In this document: positions 26,586 through 33,373 of the stretch, in pieces | Layout: every line of letters starts with the position of its first letter | Numbering within the stretch: position 1 is the first letter of the stretch | Assembly (NCBI GenBank): GCA_002366835.1 | Contig: DFBZ01000081.1 | Location: 35,736 to 99,735 of the forward strand | DNA length: 64,000 bases | Source: Gammaproteobacteria bacterium UBA3067 | GTDB taxonomy: Bacteria > Pseudomonadota > Gammaproteobacteria > Pseudomonadales > UBA3067 | Reading direction: 5' to 3' | Notes under the pieces: model-generated | Told to the model about the DNA's origin: nothing | The model's input: only the letters and a program-made list of their open reading frames with translations | Database searches by the model: none | Made by a program: the position numbers and the translations under genes

Positions 26586-27684
26586 AAAGATAACAGCTCC
26601 CCGCTGGTTACTGGCGGAGTTAACCTACCGTTGCCCCTTGCAATGTGGGTTTTGCTCTAACCCCCTAGATTTTAGCCGTTACAAACAGGAGTTGGACACC
26701 GAAGATTGGGTGCGAGTTTTTCAACAGGCGCGGGAAATCGGCGCTGTACAGTTGGGTCTATCCGGCGGCGAGCCCTTGGTGCGGCAAGACCTAGAAGTGC
26801 TGGTGGGTGAAGCGCGGCAGATGGGCTATTACACCAACTTGATCACCTCAACCCTAGGTATGAATGAACAACGCCTGGAGAAGCTGCAGAAAGCAGGTCT
26901 GGATCATATTCAAGTGAGTTTTCAGGCCCCAGAAGAAGTGCTGAATGACCAGATCGCTGGAGCAAGCAGTTTTTTACACAAAAAACGTATGACGCAAGCC
27001 ATCAAAGCGGCTGGACTTCCAGTGGTGCTGAATATTGTTATTCACAAAGGCAATATCGATAAAATGCGCGATATTTTGGAGATGTGTATAGAGCTGAATG
27101 TGGATTATGTGGAGCTGGCATCCGCCCAGTACTATGGCTATGCACTGAAAAATCGAGATCTTCTGCTGCCAAGTAAGGAGCAGCTTGAGCGTGCAGAAGC
27201 TATCGCCCACGAATATCAGGAGAAACTAAAAGGAGGCATGAAAATCTTTTATATCATTCCTGATTATTACGAAAAACGCCCGAAGCCCTGTATGAATGGT
27301 TGGGGGAGTATGTTCCTCACCGTAGACCCAGAGGGTCTGGCTCAGCCCTGCCACAGCGCAAAACTGATTCCCGACATAGAGTTTCCCAACGTTAAAGATC
27401 ACGACATTCGTTCTATTTGGTACGACTCGCCAGCCTTTAATCATTACCGTGGTTATGGCTGGATGAAGGAGCCCTGTGCCAGTTGTGACGAGAAAGAGAA
27501 AGACTTTGGCGGCTGTCGCTGCCAAGCCTATTTGCTCACAGGTGATGCAGACGCGACAGACCCGGTTTGTGAAAAGTCAGCCGACCATGGGCTGATCGAA
27601 GATGCAGTCGCTTGCGCTGGTCAGGCTTCAAGCAATGCACAGGTTTTTCTTCGCAACCGTTTTAATTCTGAGAAGATAGGGTAG
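26560..27684 (+). CDS. pqqE: PqqA peptide cyclase PqqE (radical SAM)
   Basis: PqqE joins Glu15 and Tyr19 of PqqA by a carbon-carbon bond using radical S-adenosylmethionine chemistry. The CxxxCxxC cluster is Cys25, Cys29 and Cys32 in RCPLQCGFC. LGLSGGEPLVR follows near residue 65. The C-terminal SPASM domain has CMNGWG, PCHSAK and the CASCDEKEKDFGGCRCQA cluster. The 374-residue length is normal. A GTG at 26560 has AGGA five bases upstream; an in-frame ATG at 26566 is the alternative start. No pqqF protease gene follows in this window. Confidence 0.97.
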   Translation: MPMAGSNIEKITAPRWLLAELTYRCPLQCGFCSNPLDFSRYKQELDTEDWVRVFQQAREIGAVQLGLSGGEPLVRQDLEVLVGEARQMGYYTNLITSTLGMNEQRLEKLQKAGLDHIQVSFQAPEEVLNDQIAGASSFLHKKRMTQAIKAAGLPVVLNIVIHKGNIDKMRDILEMCIELNVDYVELASAQYYGYALKNRDLLLPSKEQLERAEAIAHEYQEKLKGGMKIFYIIPDYYEKRPKPCMNGWGSMFLTVDPEGLAQPCHSAKLIPDIEFPNVKDHDIRSIWYDSPAFNHYRGYGWMKEPCASCDEKEKDFGGCRCQAYLLTGDADATDPVCEKSADHGLIEDAVACAGQASSNAQVFLRNRFNSEKIG

Positions 27685-27834
27685 TTATCTGAGAAGAAGG
27701 CAGCTACTCAGAGAGGGTGTTAGAGTTTAATTCAGCCGCTCTTTTTAGATATTGCGAGTTTTCGAACTTCCTCAAAAGTCCTCCGTCATCCTATGTAAAC
27801 GCACAAGCTATGTACTTATTATTTGAACCCAAGA

Positions 27835-28701
27835 CTAAAAAGAGACAAGTAAAATAGAAGTTAGTACCGCTAGCACCAGCAGGGTCGCGCTGATCCAGAT
27901 AAGTGGCTTGGTGTTTTTGTTGTCAGAATTATTATTTAAATCATGTAATGCCTGTTTCGACTCAAGAATCTGTTCCCTTCTTATAAAGGTATTGCTTTTG
28001 GCTTTATGGGAAGGGTTGCTCTTGGGGGTTTCATTTAATATGGGTTTACTTGAAGGGGCGCTGATAACGGTCTTATCCGCATCTAGAAATGGACCGCCAA
28101 TACTCAATTCTGTTTGACCTATTTTAAGAATGTCTCCGGGTCTGGCATATGCACTGGTTATTTTTGTATCATTTACCAGACAGCCATTCGCGGACCCCAT
28201 GTCAGTGATTTTTACAGCTCCACCAATGATATCGAGACGGGCATGTTTTCTTGAAATATTATCTTCTATAAATTGAATTCCGCAGTCGGGAGAACGGCCA
28301 ATAGTATTCGATTTTTTGAGTGGGTAGCGTTGACCCACTTGGGCACCACTTATTATTTCGATATACCACTTATCAGAAATTGAATCCTGGATGAAGTCAT
28401 GTGTTAAATCGTTACTTTTTGGCTCCAAAATTTCAAGTTCAGTATTACATAACTGAATGATGTCAGCCTGTTTAAGGGGGTGTGATTGGCTTATTTTCTT
28501 ACCATTTATTAATACATCATTAGCACTTTTATCTGGTAGCAGATATATAAGATGGTCTTTTAATACCAGGTCAGCATGGTGCTGTTTAATGCCGTCTTTT
28601 TTGAGAATGATGTCATTGTCATTCGCGCTACCAATGGAAAGTTTGGGGGGGACAATCCATACTGGGTCTTTGCCGGTTTCTTTAAGCCTTACCTGGTACA
28701 T
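27835..28701 (-). CDS. FHA-domain protein with C-terminal membrane anchor
   Basis: The protein carries two forkhead-associated domains, which bind phosphothreonine. The first (about 22-90) is degenerate, with IGSANDNDIIL but no clean SxxH. The second (about 124-200) is canonical: IGRSPDCGI, SRKHARLDI and GSANGCLVND. A linker rich in Ser, Lys and Asn follows. A single membrane helix (about 266-287) sits at the very C-terminus, so the FHA domains should face the cytoplasm. Its ligand is unknown. The PP2C phosphatase at the start of the window is a possible functional relative, but it is 27 kb away. The gene converges on pqqE. Confidence 0.85.
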   Translation of the reverse strand: MYQVRLKETGKDPVWIVPPKLSIGSANDNDIILKKDGIKQHHADLVLKDHLIYLLPDKSANDVLINGKKISQSHPLKQADIIQLCNTELEILEPKSNDLTHDFIQDSISDKWYIEIISGAQVGQRYPLKKSNTIGRSPDCGIQFIEDNISRKHARLDIIGGAVKITDMGSANGCLVNDTKITSAYARPGDILKIGQTELSIGGPFLDADKTVISAPSSKPILNETPKSNPSHKAKSNTFIRREQILESKQALHDLNNNSDNKNTKPLIWISATLLVLAVLTSILLVSF

Positions 28702-29143
28702 TGCAACCTCTTTGATGCCACGGATGAAAACTATTAGTGTGGCGAAATGCTATGGTAATAATCAGCTTTAGCATTCGTTATGTTAATTTGGTATCACTCA
28801 TAATAATTAAAGCCAAATATTTCCAGCTTACAAGTTTTCGGCCTTCATAGATCAGGGTGTTGTGCATCTTAATGGTCATCGCTTGTCTGTATATAAACTT
28901 GCTACACTGGCCGCCACGTCAAGCTATATTTTTTCGTTATAAAGGGCGTCTCTAAAAATTAGAATTTTCATTCGAGATCAAGGAAACCCGCACGACTCCA
29001 GGGATGGAGGAGGTAGAGTGACACAGGAAGCCAAAACCGAGTGTGCAAGGGCTACATGAGGAATTGAGTATGGAGCTGACGCCGCTATCGGGTAAAAAGG
29101 CAATTTTTAGAAATGCCCTAAAGTACGCTTTCAGGAGTTTTTA
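28702..29143. other. Intergenic region containing a MITE-like element
   Basis: This 442-base stretch separates the FHA gene from a divergent acyl-CoA dehydrogenase-like gene. It lacks a credible ORF. Its right part, 28944-29118, is the inverted-repeat element listed separately. The left part (28702-28943) is AT-rich and probably holds the FHA promoter, with no clear hexamers. Confidence 0.5.
28944..29118. repeat. 175-bp element with 17-bp terminal inverted repeats (MITE-like)
   Basis: GGGCGTCTCTAAAAATT at 28944-28960 and AATTTTTAGAAATGCCC at 29102-29118 are inverted repeats with two mismatches. The tetranucleotide TAAA lies directly outside both ends (28940-28943 and 29119-29122), as a target-site duplication would. 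The purine-rich interior encodes no protein and includes two similar GATGGAGGA / TATGGAGCT segments. The right end lies 25 bases before the next start codon, just upstream of its AGGAG. These traits fit a small non-autonomous mobile element, though only one copy is visible here. Confidence 0.55.
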
Positions 29144-30097
29144 ATGTTAGATAAAGAACTGGTTTCTCTTCTTTTACGTGAAGATGTAGCACTGAGTTTA
29201 TCGACGGAGGGTTACTCTGTTTCTCAGTGGAGGTCAGAGATATTTACTAATTTAGGGCGGTATAGCACGTGGCTTGATAAGGCCATGGCTGGTGGCTTTC
29301 TGTCGGATCGCCTGGCCTATGTTTTTCTTTCAGGTTATCAGGCTGCGCTTCACGCAAAGTTTCCCATGTTAAACCCCGATAAGATCGCTGCTTTTTGCGT
29401 TAGTGAACAGGGTGGGAATCGCCCCAAAGCGATACAGACCTCAATGCAAGGCGAAGGCGAAGGCTACAAACTTGATGGCAGTAAGACATTCGTAACCTGC
29501 GCAGAGGATGCGGATGAGCTGCTTGTAGCCGCGTGTGACTTCTCCGTGTCTATGGCTCGGCCCCACATAAAAATTTTGCACCTTGGCGGAATAATAGAAG
29601 GAGCTCGTATTGAAGAAGATAAAGTGCTTCCTTTTATGCCCGAGTTAAAGCGAGGCCGCTTGACGCTGGATGGTTGTATATGTCCCGCTTCAAGCTTGTT
29701 GGAGGGAGATGGCTATGCCGATTATATTAAGCCTTTTTCCCCCTTGGAAGCACTCTATGTAATGGCCGCTGGAGTCAGCTATATGCTGCGGTTAGCACGT
29801 CTTTATGCTTGGCCGGAGTCTTTTATCGAACAAAGTTTTGCTGTGCTTGTTTCAATACAAGGCGCTGACTTTTCTGACCCGGAAGCTGTTGAGAACCAGA
29901 TATTTATTAGCGGATTGAGGGAGCAGGTTAAAGCGCTTGTGGTTTCGACAGAAAACGCCGACTACTGGGCCGATTCAGATCCCGATGTCCATAAGCGTTG
30001 GTTACGGGACAAGGTTATGCTGATGATGCCTGATCGTGCCCATGGCGTGCGCCTTGAGCGGGCGTGGCAGAGCCTTAGGAAAGTTCCTGTTGCATAG
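29144..30097 (+). CDS. Acyl-CoA dehydrogenase-like protein, short and divergent
   Basis: The best match to a known fold is the acyl-CoA dehydrogenase middle domain. EQGGNRPKAIQT near residue 89 resembles the TEP(x)xGSD strand, and GEGYKLDGSKTFVTCAEDADELLV (residues 106-129) resembles the GGYxLNGxKxxITNG core. An N-terminal helical half precedes it, and a shortened helical C-terminal half follows. At 317 residues it is shorter than the usual 380 or more, and I cannot place the catalytic glutamate. It may be a non-catalytic or highly diverged member. AGGAG lies upstream, directly after the MITE-like element. Confidence 0.6.
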   Translation: MLDKELVSLLLREDVALSLSTEGYSVSQWRSEIFTNLGRYSTWLDKAMAGGFLSDRLAYVFLSGYQAALHAKFPMLNPDKIAAFCVSEQGGNRPKAIQTSMQGEGEGYKLDGSKTFVTCAEDADELLVAACDFSVSMARPHIKILHLGGIIEGARIEEDKVLPFMPELKRGRLTLDGCICPASSLLEGDGYADYIKPFSPLEALYVMAAGVSYMLRLARLYAWPESFIEQSFAVLVSIQGADFSDPEAVENQIFISGLREQVKALVVSTENADYWADSDPDVHKRWLRDKVMLMMPDRAHGVRLERAWQSLRKVPVA

Positions 30098-30171
30098 TCC
30101 TTTAGTTAGGGGCACATGTCAGTGTAGGGGGAGCTTAAGTTTTCTCCACTACTGAGGTTTTCGTATGTTCT

Positions 30172-31389
30172 GTGACCTATGCACGGAGTAAGAGTCTGTT
30201 CGGAAAGTATACTTCTCTAAGGTGTAAGGCTTGGTTTAGTTTATTTTTAGTAGATTCGTTTGGAGCATTTGGCATTGTGCGTTTGTTAAATTTAATGGAA
30301 GTGGGAATCCCTGGCGGTTGTGGTAAGCAAGGTAGAACCCTTGTGGCTATCAAGAACCATCAAAAGCAAGACAAAGAGCTTGGCAGTTTTCGTCACAACG
30401 CTGACATTAAGTTGGTTTTAAATGGGCAGCGACGATCCGAATATGACGTTAGCAACAAAGTGTGCGTCTCCGATACTAGCCAAGTCTGTGAGGCGGTAAG
30501 GCAGCTCTTTAGTGGCAGTGTGTCATCCAGTGAATTTCAGACCATTGAAAATGGTTTTGAGATTTTTGATGCGCTCTATGATGGGCGCAACGCCTCATAT
30601 CATCGCTGTGAAACGGATTACCATAATAAACAGCATGTGTTGGATGTCACTCTGGCCACAGCACGACTGATCTGGGGCTATCAGCAACAGTCTGATAGTT
30701 CGAGCTGTCTTTCCGATAAAGACGTGACTACAGGCGTGTTGACGGCTTTATTTCATGACGTGGGGTATTTGCGCAGGAAGAGTGAGACGCGCGTCGAGCA
30801 TGGGGCGGAGTTTACCAAGATACACGTTTCCCGCAGTGCGGAATTTTTAAGTGATATTCTCAAAACACTCGGTATGGCGAGCCATTCGGCGACGGCAAAG
30901 GGGCTCGTACATTTCACAGGGTATGAAAAGGCCATTGAAGATATCCCTATCTCTAACTCGCGACTTCGAAACCTGGGTTATTTAATTGGTACTGCCGATG
31001 TTATTGCTCAAATGGCAGATAGAACCTACCTTGAAAAATGTCAAAATTTCCTTTATCCCGAGTTCCAGCTAGGAGGGATGTGCGTGCAGAAAGATTCGGC
31101 TGGCCGAGAGCAAGTTATTTATTCATCCTCTTGGGAGCTGATGAAAAAAACACCGGCATTTATGTCATCGGTTATTCAGCATCGTCTGAGCGATGCATTT
31201 GATTCCTCCTACCGTTTTGCAGAAGCATGCTTTCAAGGCACAAACTTATATTTGCTAAACATTAATAACAATTTCTCCTACCTTAATGAACAATTGGAAA
31301 GTGTGTCATTTATCAAGCAGGAAAATAAAACGCCTTCTTTACTCCTGCGACGAAAAATAAAGGGCGCATCGGGCTCCTGGAAAAGTTAG
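30172..31389 (+). CDS. HD-domain phosphohydrolase
   Basis: The central part resembles metal-dependent HD phosphohydrolases of the cyclic-nucleotide phosphodiesterase type. YHNKQHVLDVTLATARL (near residue 150) supplies the first histidines. LTALFHDVGYLRR (near 195) supplies the HD pair, and a further Asp lies in GTADVIAQMADRTYL near 280. The substrate is unknown. The N-terminal 40 residues from the GTG at 30172 look non-conserved, so the true start could be the ATG near 30296. A membrane segment is not evident. It lies 74 bases after the acyl-CoA dehydrogenase-like gene and may be transcribed with it. Confidence 0.7.
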   Translation: MTYARSKSLFGKYTSLRCKAWFSLFLVDSFGAFGIVRLLNLMEVGIPGGCGKQGRTLVAIKNHQKQDKELGSFRHNADIKLVLNGQRRSEYDVSNKVCVSDTSQVCEAVRQLFSGSVSSSEFQTIENGFEIFDALYDGRNASYHRCETDYHNKQHVLDVTLATARLIWGYQQQSDSSSCLSDKDVTTGVLTALFHDVGYLRRKSETRVEHGAEFTKIHVSRSAEFLSDILKTLGMASHSATAKGLVHFTGYEKAIEDIPISNSRLRNLGYLIGTADVIAQMADRTYLEKCQNFLYPEFQLGGMCVQKDSAGREQVIYSSSWELMKKTPAFMSSVIQHRLSDAFDSSYRFAEACFQGTNLYLLNINNNFSYLNEQLESVSFIKQENKTPSLLLRRKIKGASGSWKS

Positions 31390-31456
31390 GGGCCTTTGAA
31401 CCTAAAAATCTCAGTTGGATCAAAAAATTCTGTACAAGCTCTTGACACACCTAGAA

Positions 31457-31530
31457 AACTTTAAAAAGTGCTCATCTCCAGCCGTATACGGCGCTTACGC
31501 CCAATAAGGTGAGCACGAATTTTAAAAGTT
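31457..31530. repeat. 74-base imperfect inverted repeat with an internal palindrome
   Basis: GTGCTCA at 31468-31474 pairs perfectly with TGAGCAC at 31510-31516. The outer flanks AACTTTAAAA and TTTTAAAAGTT extend the arms to 31457 and 31530, with a short bulge on the right. Inside lies the perfect 12-base palindrome GCCGTATACGGC at 31481-31492. It sits between two convergent genes, so it could be a bidirectional terminator-like structure or a small repeat element. Confidence 0.5.
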
Positions 31531-31658
31531 CCCTATGCACGCCAACATCTCGCCTAAGAGCGCCTACTGTCGGTGCACATCTTTTTCGCGCCCAACTGAG
31601 GTTCCTAGATTAAAGTAAGGCGTGAAGGTCGGCGGAACATTTGTTTCGTGTTTATCGC

Positions 31659-32225
31659 CTAAATCAGCTGCTCTCTTAGATTGGGGTCGTCAACACTTCT
31701 TTCCCAGTATTCAGAAAATGCCAGACTTTGAGTGCGCACATCTGCTTTGTCGTTATAGCAGGCCTTGCCCATTTGGGAATCAACCTCCGGCTTTTTTACG
31801 AAGGCAGTTCTATCAAATAATAATATTGTTTGCTCGCCAAAATAGTAGTCCTCATGGGCCTTTTTTATTTTTATCGCAGATAGCCGATTGTTTAGATTTA
31901 GTAGTGGAGGGCGTTTTTGTATCAAAAGGCGGGTATCTTTTAATAAAACCTCAATGTTCACGTGACGATGTTTTCGTACAAAGTCGGCAAGGGCTGTTGT
32001 GACTTCCTGGTTCGCAAAAATAACATTGGGGAGGTCACAGGAATAGATTTGAATAATACGCTTCGACTGATTGATGAGTGACACCGTATGAAAATGATAA
32101 TCCTCAGGTGTGTGCAAGGCGAGTTGATTGTTTGATTCACCCAGTATGTTTGGTGCTGCGCTATCTGATGATCTCACTAGGATTTCCTCCCTATTTGTTT
32201 GGCAGGCGGCCGATATACCTTGCAT
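31659..32225 (-). CDS. Conserved hypothetical protein, phospholipase-D-like fold suspected
   Basis: I do not firmly recognise this 188-residue protein. The middle reads like the strand-helix pattern of phospholipase-D-like or DUF7931-type proteins: HTVSLINQSKRIIQIYS near residue 46, ALADFVRKHRHVNIEVLLKD near 78, and EDYYFGEQTILLFD near 124. No HxK catalytic motif is seen, so it is probably not an active phospholipase. The C-terminus (AFSEYWERSVDDPNLREQLI) fits the end of that family. It has no signal peptide and stands alone between opposite-strand neighbours. Confidence 0.6.
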   Translation of the reverse strand: MQGISAACQTNREEILVRSSDSAAPNILGESNNQLALHTPEDYHFHTVSLINQSKRIIQIYSCDLPNVIFANQEVTTALADFVRKHRHVNIEVLLKDTRLLIQKRPPLLNLNNRLSAIKIKKAHEDYYFGEQTILLFDRTAFVKKPEVDSQMGKACYNDKADVRTQSLAFSEYWERSVDDPNLREQLI

Positions 32226-32485
32226 AAGCCACTGGCTAATTAAAAATAGCCTTAAAATGCGCAGCTGTTAAGCATTAGGCCTTTTTAGATTTTGTGAGTG
32301 CTGCTTTTGCTATCATTACTTAGCCTTGGGTTTCTCTCAAAGTAGTTCTGTAGAAACAGGCGCTTGGACTTGTGGCCACGCATTTGTGGAGTTGCTATTC
32401 TTGGCGAAGGGCTTAAAATCTCAGTGCGATATTATTCTGCCCCTTAAGCAAGCCAAAAACAGGCCAGCATAACCATAAAATAAAA

Positions 32486-33268
32486 ATGGCGAATAAGGTA
32501 ATGTCTTTATATAACAAACTGTTAAAATCCCTAAAAAGTAATTCGCACGCCTTTCTCTATTGTTTTATGTGCGTCTCTTCTAGCGTCTCACTAGCAGCAC
32601 CAGTGATCACCCTTTCAACTACGGATGTTACCACCAATTATTTTCATACCACTGAAATGACTGGGCTTGTGGATGAAGTGCTTGTGGAAGCATTTAGGGG
32701 GATTGGTTTTGAGCTAGAGGTGGTTGCATTGCCCAGCGAGAGAAGCTTGAAAATGGCTAAAGATGGCCTGGTTGACGGTGAGTTTATTCGTACACGTGCT
32801 ATTGAAAAGGAATACCCCAGTCTGGTTCGGGTTCCTGAGCCGGTTGTGGATGTCGAGTTTTCAGTGTTTTCCAATGCTCCCATTGATTTGACCAACGGTT
32901 GGTCGAGCTTGGCTGGTAAATCAGTCGGTTTGGTCATTGGCATGAAAATTATAGAAAAAAATGTGCCAAAAGATGCGCGAGTAAGTGGAGTGAAGAGCAT
33001 TGAGCAGCTCTTTAGTATGCTCAATAAAGGGAAGATTGATTATGCCGTGATGGCTCGGGGAATTGGGCAGGATTTTTTGCAAAAAAATGGCCTATCCCAT
33101 ATTTTGATAAGCGATCAAGCGCTCATGTCCATGCCGGCCTTTACTTATCTTCACTTAAGCAATGCTTCCTTGGCCCCGCGTCTGGAGGAGGCTCTTCGTA
33201 AGATGAAGCTGAGTGGAGAGTATAAAAAAATTCTCGACAGGCATAAGAATATTGAACCCAGTCTGTAG
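32486..33268 (+). CDS. Periplasmic solute-binding protein, SBP family 3-like
   Basis: An N-terminal signal peptide (hydrophobic stretch about residues 22-37, ending in SLAAP) directs it to the periplasm. The mature part has the two-lobe amino-acid-binding-protein pattern: VDEVLVEAFRGIGFELEVVALPSERSL, then GWSSLAGKSVGLVIG, then SIEQLFSMLNKGKIDYAVMARGIGQDFL. No ABC transporter permease or ATPase gene is nearby. It lies 105 bases before the hybrid sensor kinase on the same strand, so it could report a ligand to the kinase. The ligand is unknown. Family 3 covers polar amino acids and many orphan sensors. Confidence 0.75.
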   Translation: MANKVMSLYNKLLKSLKSNSHAFLYCFMCVSSSVSLAAPVITLSTTDVTTNYFHTTEMTGLVDEVLVEAFRGIGFELEVVALPSERSLKMAKDGLVDGEFIRTRAIEKEYPSLVRVPEPVVDVEFSVFSNAPIDLTNGWSSLAGKSVGLVIGMKIIEKNVPKDARVSGVKSIEQLFSMLNKGKIDYAVMARGIGQDFLQKNGLSHILISDQALMSMPAFTYLHLSNASLAPRLEEALRKMKLSGEYKKILDRHKNIEPSL

Positions 33269-33373
33269 TTTTCTATCTATCTTAGCGGGGAGGTATTTCA
33301 CTATGATAGGTTTCATTTTTTCGAAATTCATTAAATTTATATATGTACTGAACATCTCCGAAGGGGCCTCTGA

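Noticed and set aside
27835..28701. Reading the FHA protein and the PP2C phosphatase at 6-725 as one type VI secretion or kinase-signalling locus
   Set aside because: They are 27 kb apart with unrelated genes between, and no T6SS structural genes or Ser/Thr kinase are in the window.
31622..32002. 126-residue plus-strand ORF
   Set aside because: It is antisense to the 188-residue minus-strand gene, whose composition and patterns are more protein-like.
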